A stretch of DNA of 64,000 nucleotides from Halospeciosus flavus (GCF_029814175.1 NZ_CP122312.1:1612001-1676000), one strand, 5' to 3'. Positions 24,245-32,772 are shown, counted from the stretch's first letter. The notes: generated by a model not told the origin, from the sequence alone. Program-made: numbers and translations.

Positions 24245-25345
24245 TCAGGAGGACGTCTGCTCGTCGTTCTTCGAGTCGTCCGTGGTCGAGTCACCCGACG
24301 TCGAGTCGCCGGAGGTACTGTCCCCGGACGACGAGCCGCTCTTGGACGGTTCCTGCTTCTCGGGGTCGTCGTCGGAGCCGTCCCAGAGTTCGCCGCGGCC
24401 CTCGTAGAGGTCCGTGTCCTGGGCGCTCTTCTTGGTCGGCCGGGTCATGATGGTGCCGCTCTTCCCGACGGCGATGTCGGGGTAGCCGAGCGCGAGGTCG
24501 TAGATGGTCGCGCTCGTCGGCGTGTGAATCTTCTCCCAGCGGTGGCCGCTCATCTGCCGCTGGTAGACGGTACCGCTGTCGCCGACGACGACGAGTTGGC
24601 CCTTGAGCAGGTCGACGGCGCGGAGGGCGTCGTTCGCGACGCCGATGGGCGTCCAGGAGTGGTAGGAGTCGTCGTAGCGGTAGAGGCGGCCGTCGCCCGC
24701 AGCGACGTACACCCGACCGTTCGGTCCGGCGTAGATGTCGAAGAACCGGACCTGGGCGTTGACGATGCCGATGTCCTCCCATCCTTCTTCTCTCGTCGTC
24801 CGGTACGCGTTCCCGGACTGGTCGATGGCGTAGCCGATGCCCTCGGAGGTCGAGGCGAGCGCGGTGATGGTCGCCCCACTACCGGGCTTGCTGACGACGC
24901 CCCAGTCGACGTCGAAGCCGTCGATGGAGACCGGGAGGACCTCACCGGAACCGTTGGCGATGAGGATCTTCTCGGAGCCAGCGGGACCAGCGACGGTCAG
25001 CCCCTCCCACGTCGACGTCATCTCCCGCGGGTAGGAGTAGTCGTACTTCCGGCGCTCCTTCACGTCGTAGCAGCCGAGCGCACCGGAGGACCCACAGAAC
25101 CACAGTCGCTTCCCGTCGTCGGTCACGGCGAGCGAGGTGAGCCGGTTGTCGCGGGTCGCGGGACCGTCGTTGAAGACGACGTTCCACTGTTCGTCGCTGT
25201 CACGGTTCGCGATGAGCGTCCCACCGTCGCCGATAGCGTAGGGTCCCTCGGACGTCTGCGCGACGTCGTAGATGGTGCTCTGAATCGGAACTTCCTCGAC
25301 GAGGTGCCACTCGGGCCGGTCCGCGTCGGAGCCAAGTTGCCACAT
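24245..25345 (-). CDS. Beta-propeller protein with Ser/Thr/Asp tail (paralogue 2)
   Basis: 366 residues with the same plan as its neighbour: propeller repeats (YAIGDGGTLIANR, VTDDGKRLWFCGSSGALGCYD, YVAAGDGRLYRYD, VVVGDSGTVYQR, IAVGKSGTIMTR), then a tail with the unit GDSTSGDSTSGDST. No signal peptide is present. ATG 25345 is preferred over an upstream TTG because TTTATC at 25373-25378 is 28-33 bases away. The two copies share blade order but have diverged strongly, so the duplication is old. The function is unknown. Confidence 0.83.
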   Translation of the reverse strand: MWQLGSDADRPEWHLVEEVPIQSTIYDVAQTSEGPYAIGDGGTLIANRDSDEQWNVVFNDGPATRDNRLTSLAVTDDGKRLWFCGSSGALGCYDVKERRKYDYSYPREMTSTWEGLTVAGPAGSEKILIANGSGEVLPVSIDGFDVDWGVVSKPGSGATITALASTSEGIGYAIDQSGNAYRTTREEGWEDIGIVNAQVRFFDIYAGPNGRVYVAAGDGRLYRYDDSYHSWTPIGVANDALRAVDLLKGQLVVVGDSGTVYQRQMSGHRWEKIHTPTSATIYDLALGYPDIAVGKSGTIMTRPTKKSAQDTDLYEGRGELWDGSDDDPEKQEPSKSGSSSGDSTSGDSTSGDSTTDDSKNDEQTSS

Positions 25346-25400
25346 TACACCCAATATTTATCGCTTGAAACAGATAAATGTAGTCCCCACCATAGTGAAA

Positions 25401-25709
25401 TCAATTCTCCGAGTCGGATTCACCACCGAACCCGCGGGCGAGTCGGGAGATGCCGCCCGCCGCGAGGAGCAACACGACGAGGTTGAACACGGCTTCGAAG
25501 AGCGGTTGGTAGGCGTCGGCGACCCAGAGGGCGATGATCGACTGGAGACTCGTGTAGAGGCTGAACGTCGCGACCAGTGCGACGAGACCGAGACCGGCGA
25601 CGGCCGCCCAGCGGAGGACGTGTCGCGCCCTCAAGTCGACCGCCAGCGCCCGTTCGTCGGACTCGGTGGCGTCGACAGACTCGACTGCGTCGGTCTGTTC
25701 GTCGCTCAC
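25401..25709 (-). CDS. Small two-TM membrane protein, coupled to the PGF-CTERM gene
   Basis: 102 residues from GTG 25709, which overlaps the upstream stop (GTGA). The N-terminus is acidic and cytosolic (SDEQTDAVESVDATESDERA). Two membrane segments follow, at about residues 33-55 and 70-92, and the C-terminus is short and charged. No family is recognised. Translational coupling indicates it works with the exported protein encoded just upstream. Confidence 0.78.
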   Translation of the reverse strand: MSDEQTDAVESVDATESDERALAVDLRARHVLRWAAVAGLGLVALVATFSLYTSLQSIIALWVADAYQPLFEAVFNLVVLLLAAGGISRLARGFGGESDSEN

Positions 25710-26713
25710 GCCGACCACCTCCGGGTGAAGATGACGACCCCGGCGAGCGCGACCACCGCGGCGGGGACGCCGAATCCGGGGGAAGCACCCGACGCCGTCC
25801 TGGTCCGTTCGGGTTCACCGGCCGTCTCTCTCTCCGAGGACTGCTCGAAGTCCGAGACCGACAGTTCGACCTCCTCGCGAGTCTGGTTCTGCGGGACGGT
25901 CTCCGTCGGGTCGAGCTTCGCGGTCGAACGGGCGACGCCGACGATGACGCCGTCCTTCCACAGCACCGCGTCGAGGTAGTAGTTGTACTCGCTCGGCACT
26001 TCGAGCGTCGTCGAGGGGCTCACAGTGCGGCCCGGCCGAATCGCCCCGACGTCGACCGTGGCGCGGTCGGCGACGATGTTCGAGTCGGCCTGTCGCGCGA
26101 CGAACGCCACCCGCAGGTCGCCCGAGCGGTTCCCCGTGTTCGTCAGGTAGGCGTGGACGTCGAGTGTGGTCCGGTTGTTCGCCGCCGAGTCGATACTGAA
26201 GGCGACCGGTGGCAGTCCGACCCGCCCGAAGTCGTGGAACTGCACCGGACTCCGAGCGTATTCGGGCGTCAGTGCACTGAGTCCGCTGACGGTCTTGCGG
26301 CCGACCGAGACCCGACTCCCGTTCCGGTAGAGGATCGCGTCGATTCGGTAGCCCCCGCTCCGTTCGACGGTGAGCGACCCGTTGATGGCCAACTCCTCGT
26401 CCGCACTCACGTTCCCGACGTCGATGGGCGTCCGCGCGGTGACGAAGCCAGTCTCGGAGTCGACGGCACGGAGGAGGAGGGTGACGTTCTCGGCGGTGCC
26501 GCCCCGGTGGCGGACGTAGCTCCGCACGGAGAGCGTCGCCGTCTCGCCCGAGACCTGTGCGGGCGAGATGGTCATCTCGCGGAAGTCGAGGTGACTCGGT
26601 CGATCCGGTTCGGTGCGCGGCGAGACGGTGGCGCCGGGGACCAACACGGCGGCGAGTACCGCGCCACAGACGAGCGCGACGACGGCACCCGCGAGGAGTC
26701 GCTCGCGGTTCAT
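25706..26713 (-). CDS. Exported PGF-CTERM protein (DUF7490-like)
   Basis: 335 residues with an N-terminal signal-anchor (LLAGAVVALVCGAVLAAVLV). There are two similar beta-rich extracellular domains of about 110 residues (each with VSVRS/TLDVHAYL... and YRIDAILYRNG / YYLDAVLWKDG). A Thr/Arg/Glu spacer follows, then a C-terminal sorting signal: PGFG, a hydrophobic stretch VPAAVVALAGVVIF and basic TRRW. This is the PGF-CTERM signal cut by archaeosortase A with lipid attachment, so the protein is surface-anchored. The two domains look like an internal duplication. Confidence 0.83.
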   Translation of the reverse strand: MNRERLLAGAVVALVCGAVLAAVLVPGATVSPRTEPDRPSHLDFREMTISPAQVSGETATLSVRSYVRHRGGTAENVTLLLRAVDSETGFVTARTPIDVGNVSADEELAINGSLTVERSGGYRIDAILYRNGSRVSVGRKTVSGLSALTPEYARSPVQFHDFGRVGLPPVAFSIDSAANNRTTLDVHAYLTNTGNRSGDLRVAFVARQADSNIVADRATVDVGAIRPGRTVSPSTTLEVPSEYNYYLDAVLWKDGVIVGVARSTAKLDPTETVPQNQTREEVELSVSDFEQSSERETAGEPERTRTASGASPGFGVPAAVVALAGVVIFTRRWSA

Positions 26714-26765
26714 GTTCGGTGGTCGAAAGGACGGAGTAAATGCTTTCTGCTAACACGGACCGTAC

Positions 26766-27518
26766 TCAGAACGCGCCGAGCGAACTCTGCCGGTCGGCCG
26801 TCGCGTCGTCGGTGAGTTCGTAACCCACGAGGTCGCGCATGTCCACGGCGTAGGTGGTGCCGCCACGGTCGAGACAGAGGACGCGCCCCTTCGTCCCGCG
26901 AATCTTGCCCGTCGCGACGGTGTCGGCGACCGGCGCGGCGTCGAGGTCGAGTCCGTAGTCGAACGCGAACGTCTCGATGGGGTCGAAGTCGACGAGGAGT
27001 GCCTCCCAGGCCGCCTCGTCGACCCGTCGACCGAAGCCCGAGATCTTGTGTGGGACGCGGACGCGGTCGGGAATCTCCGTGGCGACGTCGGCCTCGATCT
27101 CGCGGGCGACGCGTCCGTTCGAGACGGTTCGGAGGTGGGCCGCCCGGTCGGCACCCTGCTCGCGAAGGCGGGTGTCGAGACGCCACTCGCGGGTGACGCC
27201 GACCTTGAACGTGTCCGGCGCGAACGCCGCGAGGTAGATGGCGTGGTCCTCGTAGCAGTCCATCTCGTCCTTCAGGCAGTCGCCGGTACAGCGGGCACAC
27301 ACCCACGTCGAGGCGTGCTGGACGCAGTAGGGGGCGTCGTCACGGTCACAGGCGTAGTGGGTGTTGCCGTCGACCGCGCCCGCGCAGTGGCGAGCGCCGA
27401 GGCCGTAGTCCAGGCGGGTGCCGGGGTCCAGCGGCTCGGCGTGGACGCGTCCGTCCGTGGCGAGGTAGAGGGCGGCCGACCCGTCGCCGGCGGCGGTCTC
27501 GTAGCCCACGACTTGCAC
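26766..27518 (-). CDS. DUF2797 protein
   Basis: A 250-residue DUF2797 protein of unknown function. The N-terminal half has a cysteine cluster typical of zinc binding: GARHCAGAV, THYACDRDDAPYCVQH, WVCARCTGDC and MDCYEDH. The C-terminal half (AIYLAAFAPDTFKVGVTREW, then LREQGADRAAHL) resembles a GIY-YIG-type fold. GTG 27518 follows CTTTAC by about 25-30 bases. It stands alone between the PGF-CTERM gene and the Mrr-like nuclease gene. Confidence 0.83.
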   Translation of the reverse strand: MQVVGYETAAGDGSAALYLATDGRVHAEPLDPGTRLDYGLGARHCAGAVDGNTHYACDRDDAPYCVQHASTWVCARCTGDCLKDEMDCYEDHAIYLAAFAPDTFKVGVTREWRLDTRLREQGADRAAHLRTVSNGRVAREIEADVATEIPDRVRVPHKISGFGRRVDEAAWEALLVDFDPIETFAFDYGLDLDAAPVADTVATGKIRGTKGRVLCLDRGGTTYAVDMRDLVGYELTDDATADRQSSLGAF

Positions 27519-27582
27519 GCGTCGGGGTAGACGCTACCCGAGTAAAGCCGTACCGTCTCGCCGGACGACGACCGAGTCCGCC

Positions 27583-28620
27583 TCAGGCGTCGACCAGCGA
27601 GGACTTCCGCCGGAAGCGGAGGGTGTAGAGCTTCTTCTCCAGCAGGTCGTAGAAGGAGTTCCCGTTGCGAATCCACTCCAGGTCGCGGTCGTCGACGACG
27701 ACGATGGCGATGTCCTCGTTGCGGAACGCGAGGTCGAGTTCCCCGAGTGCGAACTCGCCGCGCGAGCCACCGGTGACGCCGTCCTGGGCGAAGAAGATGC
27801 CGAGGTCGACGTTCGACGTCTGGAGTTTGCCCTTGAAGTCGCGGATCTGCTTCGCGCCGATGGACTTCGACCAGTTCTTACACTCGACCATCACGTAGCG
27901 GTTGTACTCCTCGAAGAAGGTGTAGTCGTCTTTTCCCTCGTAGCGGGCGACGACGTCGACCTCCGAGGACTCGCCGTAGACGTTCTGCTCGACGGTCTTC
28001 GTCGCCTCGATGCCGTCGAAGAGGAGGGCAGCGAGTTCTTCGAGGGACTCGCCTTTCTCCTGGGTCGAGTCGGGGTCGCGGACCGTCTCGAGGATGCTCT
28101 CGTAGTGGTCGAGGTCGAGGGTGAAGTGCTCGGTGTTGATGATGCGGTCCTCGGGCGGTTCGTACTCGACGATCGGCTCGTCGGGGAGCGACTGCGGCGG
28201 GTGCAGTTGCTCGGCGATGCCCGAGGTCGTCGCCTCGTCGAGGTCGTTCAGGTCGACGACGCGCTGTTCGCCCTCGCCGTCGTGCTGGACGACGAGTTCG
28301 TTCTGGTCGATGAGGACGACGTACTCGGCGCCGGAGACCTGCCCGTAGTCCCGCATCATCTCGCGAGTCTTCTCGGAGATGTGTTCCTCCTCGTAGTCGG
28401 CTTCGAGGAGGAGGTAGGGCCGCTTGCTCGGTCGCCGGGAGACCTCCGCGTCCGGGAGGAGGTCGTACTGTGGCTCGATGGCCACCTGGAAGTGGAGGTT
28501 CGACTCGTCGTACCCCAGCAGTCGGACGAGTTCGGGAACGACCTCCTTTTCGAACTCCTCGGGGCTGTCGAAGGTCCGTTCGGGGAGCGTCGAGAGGAAC
28601 TCGTGGAGGGTGTCGGCCAT
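27583..28620 (-). CDS. Mrr-like restriction endonuclease domain protein
   Basis: 345 residues. The C-terminal third is an Mrr-type PD-(D/E)xK nuclease: EVDVVARY with Asp222, VMVECKNWSK with Glu246-x-Lys248, and the following Gln258 in GAKQIRDF. The N-terminal 145 residues resemble the HsdR_N-like region (FEKEVVPELVRLLGYDESN, and KRPYLLLEADYEEEHIS). No methyltransferase, helicase or other defence gene is adjacent, so it would be a solitary nuclease. A role in restriction of modified DNA or in repair are both possible. The A/T-rich upstream region (28621-28670) should contain its promoter. Confidence 0.82.
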   Translation of the reverse strand: MADTLHEFLSTLPERTFDSPEEFEKEVVPELVRLLGYDESNLHFQVAIEPQYDLLPDAEVSRRPSKRPYLLLEADYEEEHISEKTREMMRDYGQVSGAEYVVLIDQNELVVQHDGEGEQRVVDLNDLDEATTSGIAEQLHPPQSLPDEPIVEYEPPEDRIINTEHFTLDLDHYESILETVRDPDSTQEKGESLEELAALLFDGIEATKTVEQNVYGESSEVDVVARYEGKDDYTFFEEYNRYVMVECKNWSKSIGAKQIRDFKGKLQTSNVDLGIFFAQDGVTGGSRGEFALGELDLAFRNEDIAIVVVDDRDLEWIRNGNSFYDLLEKKLYTLRFRRKSSLVDA

Positions 28621-28850
28621 GGTCTATCTATTATTACGTACTCTACTCATACGTAAATAATTATCTGCCGACCGGACACACCGGTTGTGGGCTATCAGAC
28701 GGCGTCGAATTTCGGGGGCGCACGGGCCGGCGACACCGTCGATTTCGCTCCCGGCCCGCGTCCGCGTTCAGCGCACGCTCACTCTGGTCTCGTCTTTCGG
28801 GATGACCCCTCGCACGAACCGTTATGTACGGTCGTTCGTTTATAACGGGT

Positions 28851-29522
28851 ATGTGCGGTCGATACGCCCTGTTCTCGCCGGCGGACGTCCGAGAGCGCTA
28901 CGGCGTCGTCGACGGTGAGGCCACCGTCACGTACAACGCGGCGCCGAGTCAGTCACTCCCGGTCGTCGCCTCGGCGGACCCCGAGGCGTTCACGAGCATG
29001 GAGTGGGGACTGGTCCCTCCGTGGGCCGACGACGACTCGGACGCGTTCGTCAACGCCCGCGGCGAGACCCTCCGCGAGAAGCGGAGCTTCCGCGACGCCT
29101 ACGAGCGGCGGCGGTGTGTCGTCCCCGCCGACGGCTTCTACGAGTGGCACGACGGGACGCCCTACTACTTCGAGCGCGCGGACGGCCGCCCGTTCGTGAT
29201 GGCCGGCGTGTGGGAACCTCACACTCCCGAGACGACGCAGACTGGTCTCGGTGAGTTCGCGAGCGCCGGCGACGGACCCAACCGAACGGCCGAGACGCGC
29301 CGGACGTTCGCCGTCGTCACGGCGGAAGCGACCGGCGCCGTCGCCGACTACCACCACCGCGCGTCCGTGATTCTCGACCCCGACGAGGCGACCCGGTGGC
29401 TGACCGCCGACGACCCGGCGGACTTGCTCGACCCGTCTCTCCCGGACCTGTCGGTGCGGCGGGTGTCGACGGCGGTCGACGACCCGACCGTGGACCGACC
29501 GGACCTCGTCGACCCGGTCTAG
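28851..29522 (+). CDS. SRAP-domain abasic-site DNA-protein crosslinker (HMCES/YedK)
   Basis: A 223-residue SRAP protein, which shields abasic sites in single-stranded DNA by forming a covalent link through Cys2. The start must be ATG 28851, because it gives MCGRYALF with the catalytic Cys2. Other active-site residues are the Asn in FVNARGETLREK, Glu98 in GFYEW and His168/169 in DYHHRASVIL. Its TAG shares bases with the stop of the convergent gene (CTAG). A uracil-DNA glycosylase gene lies at 41.6 kb, a functionally related repair activity. Confidence 0.92.
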   Translation: MCGRYALFSPADVRERYGVVDGEATVTYNAAPSQSLPVVASADPEAFTSMEWGLVPPWADDDSDAFVNARGETLREKRSFRDAYERRRCVVPADGFYEWHDGTPYYFERADGRPFVMAGVWEPHTPETTQTGLGEFASAGDGPNRTAETRRTFAVVTAEATGAVADYHHRASVILDPDEATRWLTADDPADLLDPSLPDLSVRRVSTAVDDPTVDRPDLVDPV

Positions 29523-30526
29523 GAACTCTCGTCCGTCCGCCGAATCGTCTCGGCAGTCTCCTCGTCCACGGAGACGAGGTGACACACCGGGTGACCGGGT
29601 TGGGCGATGGGGTTCTGGAGGAGACCCGCGACGACGCCGCGGAAGGGGGCAGTGACCTCGTGCTCCTCGGTGGCGAAGTGGTCGTGGACAGTACAGATGG
29701 AGTCGCCGCCGTCGACGACGTCCCCGACGCCGACGTGTAACTCGACGAGTCCGCCCTCGTCGGAGCGCACCCACGTCTTCTGGCTGGCGTCGGCGACGAC
29801 CCCCCACTCGCGTTCGACGCGCTCGCCGTCGTACATCCCGAGGTCGGTCATCACGCTCTCGATACCCGCGAGCGCGCGCTCGATGTACCGCTCCTGGAAG
29901 CGGTGGGCCTCGCCCATCTCGACGGTGATGACGGGCGTGCCGCGGGCGGTGGAGGCGGTCCGGAGGGAATTCTCCTCCTCGCCGACGCCCGCGAGGACGA
30001 GGTTCGCGCCGAACGCGTCGGCGAGGCGGGCGACCTCGTCGTGTTGTGCGACCTGGCCGCGGACGTGGAACGTCGTCGTCCTCCCGCGCGTCGACGTGTG
30101 GAGGTCGATGCCGTAGTCGCAGTGCGTGAGCACGCCCGAGTAAACGGCGTTCGCGATGCGGTGGGCGGGCGTCGAGCGCTCCTTGCCGGGGAACGAGCGG
30201 TTGAGGTCCTGGTCGTACAGCGGGAGGTAGCGCTGCTGGGCGAGGTAGGCGGGGACGTTCACGACGTGGAGACAGACGAGCGTCCCGGCGAGGTCGGCCG
30301 GTCCGTAGCGGTCGACGAGGTCGTGGACGACCTTCACGCCGTTCAACTCGTCGCCGTGGACCGCCGCCGAGCAGAAGAGGACGGGCCCCAGTTCCTCGCC
30401 GTTGACGACCGTGATCGGAATCTCGACGTCGCCGCCGACGAACGTCTCACTGACCGCGAGCGTCGTGTGCTGGACCGTTCCGGGTTCGACGGTCCCGCCG
30501 GCGTACGTGAACGAGTGTGTACTCAT
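29519..30526 (-). CDS. Succinylglutamate desuccinylase/aspartoacylase family protein
   Basis: An M14-type zinc deacylase of 335 residues. The zinc ligands lie in SAAVHGDELNGVKV and DYGIDLHTSTRGRTTTFHV. The substrate-binding Arg/Asn is in LYDQDLNRSFPGK and the catalytic Glu in ITVEMGEAHRF. The C-terminal domain is a biotinyl-like beta-barrel (GLVELHVGVGDVVDGGDSI). Relatives remove N-acyl groups from amino acids. The substrate here is unknown. It converges with the SRAP gene, and the two stops share CTAG. Confidence 0.88.
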   Translation of the reverse strand: MSTHSFTYAGGTVEPGTVQHTTLAVSETFVGGDVEIPITVVNGEELGPVLFCSAAVHGDELNGVKVVHDLVDRYGPADLAGTLVCLHVVNVPAYLAQQRYLPLYDQDLNRSFPGKERSTPAHRIANAVYSGVLTHCDYGIDLHTSTRGRTTTFHVRGQVAQHDEVARLADAFGANLVLAGVGEEENSLRTASTARGTPVITVEMGEAHRFQERYIERALAGIESVMTDLGMYDGERVEREWGVVADASQKTWVRSDEGGLVELHVGVGDVVDGGDSICTVHDHFATEEHEVTAPFRGVVAGLLQNPIAQPGHPVCHLVSVDEETAETIRRTDESS

Positions 30527-30607
30527 ACCGGCGACAGGTAGGCGGTGGGCATGAAGGCAGCGGGCGGCGTCGCTATCGTGGGTGACGGGACGTGAGAACT
30601 CGCTAGT

Positions 30608-30675
30608 ACAGCGCCGGTGGGCCGCCTTTCGGCGGCCGGGAGCGCTGTCAGAGGCACAGCCGGTGTCGAAACACC
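30608..30675. ncRNA. Candidate structured RNA (nested hairpins)
   Basis: Outer stem ACAGCGC (30608-30614) pairs with GCGCTGT (30642-30648). Inside it GGCCGCC (30620-30626) pairs with GGCGGCC (30631-30637) around a TTTC loop. A second hairpin GGTGT/ACACC with loop CGAA lies at 30662-30675. All the stems are perfect. The strand is uncertain. It lies in a 294-base gap upstream of a regulator gene and downstream of the deacylase start. No known RNA family is recognised, and part of it could simply be a terminator. Confidence 0.4.
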
Positions 30676-30789
30676 AGCGTCCGAAGTAACGCGTTCACAC
30701 ACCATTAATTCACCCGTCGAACGAAAACTCGCCACTCGGGCAATTGTTAAAGGTGTTTCCCTCTATTATATATTGTTCTCTTCACTGGA

Positions 30790-30798
30790 TTTATATAA
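30790..30798 (+). promoter_or_regulatory. Strong TATA box of the FilR1-type regulator gene
   Basis: TTTATATAA lies 23-31 bases before the ATG, in an A/T-rich stretch (from about 30737) quite unlike its surroundings. It also includes attatatatt at about 30765-30774. A leaderless transcript is expected. Confidence 0.7.
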
Positions 30799-30820
30799 TT
30801 GCCACTAGCATCGCCAGGGG

Positions 30821-31597
30821 ATGGAATCGCGGGACGCAGAGGAGGTGGTGGAGATGTTGGCCAGACGGAGCGAGATCCTCCGCACGGCCCGTGACGGGCC
30901 GAGACCGAAGCGAGCGCTCGTCGAGGACCACGACGTCTCCCGTTCGACCGTCGACCGCGCGGTCCGCGAGCTCGAATCGGCGGGGTTCCTCGAACGTCGA
31001 GACGGGGACGTCTCCCTGACGCTCTCGGGTCGCCTCGCACTCGACGGCTACGAGGAACTCGTCGACGCGCTCACCGGGTTGAACGAAGCGGAGCCGATAC
31101 TGGAGACGCTCCCGGCGGACACGTCGTTCTGCGTCGAGTTGCTCCGCGGGGCGACGGTCGTCGAGAGCGAACCACACGCACCGCACCGTCCCGTCTCGGT
31201 CCTCGACGACATCCTGCAGCAGTCCACGACCGTCCTGTCCTACTCCACGATGGTCGTTCCGGAACTCGTCGAACGTTACCGCGACGTCGCGCTCGGCGGC
31301 GACTGCTCCCTGGAGGTCGTCGCGAACCCGCCCGTCGTCGACACACTCGTCACCGACTACGCCGAACCGCTCGACGAGGCGATCCAGTCGGGGAACGTCG
31401 AACTCTACGAAACCGCCAACGAGGGACCACGGTACAGTTTCCTCGTCGCCGACCGCGGGGGGGACGACTGGGTCGGCGCCACCCTCCACGGCGAGCGCGG
31501 CATCACCGGCGTCCTGGAGAACGACCGGGACGAGGCGGTCGAGTGGTTGCTCGACCGCTACGAGGCGCTCCGAAGTGACGCCGAGCGCCTCGCGTGA
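30821..31597 (+). CDS. Winged-helix regulator with FilR1 (DUF1724) domain
   Basis: 258 residues. The N-terminal winged helix (about 10-70) contains KRALVEDHDVSRSTVDRAVRELESAGFLERRD. The C-terminal FilR1/DUF1724-like domain (about 110-250) includes STTVLSYSTMVVPELVERY, LEVVANPPVVDTLVTDY and ELYETANEGPRYSFLVAD. This class is expanded in haloarchaea and methanogens and is thought to sense small ligands. The target is unknown, but the adjacent doxX gene is a candidate. Confidence 0.87.
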   Translation: MESRDAEEVVEMLARRSEILRTARDGPRPKRALVEDHDVSRSTVDRAVRELESAGFLERRDGDVSLTLSGRLALDGYEELVDALTGLNEAEPILETLPADTSFCVELLRGATVVESEPHAPHRPVSVLDDILQQSTTVLSYSTMVVPELVERYRDVALGGDCSLEVVANPPVVDTLVTDYAEPLDEAIQSGNVELYETANEGPRYSFLVADRGGDDWVGATLHGERGITGVLENDRDEAVEWLLDRYEALRSDAERLA

Positions 31598-31658
31598 GCG
31601 TCCACCGTGATCGACGGCCACAACCATCTTCTCGGCACCGTGACTAGTCTGCGACGTG

Positions 31659-31739
31659 ATGACCCGAGACCGTGAGCGACTGGTGAATCGAGCGGCGACT
31701 GTCCCCGTCGGACGCGTGGACGCGGAGGTGGTGGCCTGA
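31659..31739 (+). CDS. Possible leader peptide upstream of doxX
   Basis: A 26-codon open frame from ATG 31659 to TGA 31737-31739, encoding MTRDRERLVNRAATVPVGRV and a short tail. Its stop overlaps the doxX ATG (TGATG), as in translationally coupled genes. Nothing else supports it, and a frame this short can occur by chance in GC-rich DNA. Confidence 0.25.
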   Translation: MTRDRERLVNRAATVPVGRVDAEVVA

Positions 31740-32155
31740 TGGCGGTCACCGGCACCGCGGCCGTCGTCCTCCTGCTGGGTCGGCTCCTGTTCGGCGGCGT
31801 GCTGGCGTTCATGGGACTGAACCACTTCATGCAGACCGAACAGCTGTCGGAGTACGCCGAGTACAAGGGCGTGCCCGCACCGAAGCTCTCGGTGCTCGCC
31901 TCCGGCGCTGTCCTCGTACTCGGCGGACTCGGCATCGTCCTCGGGGTGTTCCCGACCCTCGCGGGCATCGTCGTCGCCGCGGCCCTCGTCGTGATGGCCG
32001 TGACGATGCACGACTTCTGGGCCGTCCCCGAGGAGCAAAAACAGGACGAGATGACCGGCTTCCTGAAGAACACGGTCATCGCGGGCGGCGCGCTCGCCAT
32101 CGCGGCACTCGGCTGGCAGAACTGGGCCTACGCCGTCGACGTCGGTCTCTTCTGA
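31739..32155 (+). CDS. DoxX-family membrane protein
   Basis: 138 residues with four predicted membrane segments (about 6-26, 48-68, 72-92 and 111-130), and the DoxX-type start LLLGRLLFGGVLAFMGLNHF followed by an amphipathic segment. DoxX/SURF4-like proteins are small quinone- or redox-linked membrane proteins of uncertain role. ATG 31739 overlaps the stop of a tiny upstream frame. The gene follows the FilR1-type regulator on the same strand. Confidence 0.87.
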   Translation: MAVTGTAAVVLLLGRLLFGGVLAFMGLNHFMQTEQLSEYAEYKGVPAPKLSVLASGAVLVLGGLGIVLGVFPTLAGIVVAAALVVMAVTMHDFWAVPEEQKQDEMTGFLKNTVIAGGALAIAALGWQNWAYAVDVGLF

Positions 32156-32199
32156 AGCGGGCTGTCTACGGCCCGCTACCCGTCGCTCGCTCCCGCGCG

Positions 32200-32772
32200 C
32201 TACTGACTGAGCGTCTCGCCGTCGTAGGTCCGCTCGACGCGGTACTCGACGTCGGTGAGTCGCGTCCCGGACCAGACGCCCAGGACCACCTCGCTCTCGT
32301 CGTCGACGTCGAGCGGGGCGACGGTCTGCGTCTCGCCCGTGCGGACGACCGGGTGGAGTTCGTCGTGGACGCGTTCGCCGTCGACGGCGACGGCCACCCG
32401 CGCGTCGATGGCGGGACCGGCACCCACGTTGCTGACGGTCAGTTCGTCCTCGCGGGGTTCGAGGACGAGTTCGGGTGCGGCCTCGGCCCGTCGCGAGCGT
32501 CGCTGTTCGACGTTGCCCCAGATGAGCGTCACCGCGTAGAGCAGCGTCGCGAGCACGACGTAGAGCGCGAAGATGAGCTTCGTGCGGTCGGTGTCGAACG
32601 ACCCGGTGAGGTACGCGACGAACGTGAGCGCGACCAGCAGTCCGAGGAAGACGACGCCTGCCGAGAGGAGGAACGACCGACCGGCGAGTCGACGGAGGCG
32701 GTCCCGGTAGTCGAGGAGACCGACCTCCGACTCGCCGCTCGACGACCAGTCGAAGGGGAGTGAAGACGACAT
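32200..32772 (-). CDS. Two-TM membrane protein with beta domain, unknown
   Basis: 190 residues. The cytosolic N-terminus has LLDYRDRLRRLAGRS, followed by two membrane segments at about 33-56 and 67-86. A basic linker (EQRRSRRAEA) leads to a C-terminal beta-sandwich (PELVLEPREDELTVSNVGAG and onward), which looks like a CARDB or similar fold. I know no function. It is divergent from the ABC transporter operon, with 114 bases between starts. Confidence 0.75.
   Translation of the reverse strand: MSSSLPFDWSSSGESEVGLLDYRDRLRRLAGRSFLLSAGVVFLGLLVALTFVAYLTGSFDTDRTKLIFALYVVLATLLYAVTLIWGNVEQRRSRRAEAAPELVLEPREDELTVSNVGAGPAIDARVAVAVDGERVHDELHPVVRTGETQTVAPLDVDDESEVVLGVWSGTRLTDVEYRVERTYDGETLSQ

Noticed and set aside
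23105..28620. A defence island (propellers, Mrr nuclease, DUF2797)
   Set aside because: The genes have separate promoters, no shared operon and no other defence families, so the neighbourhood does not show a system.
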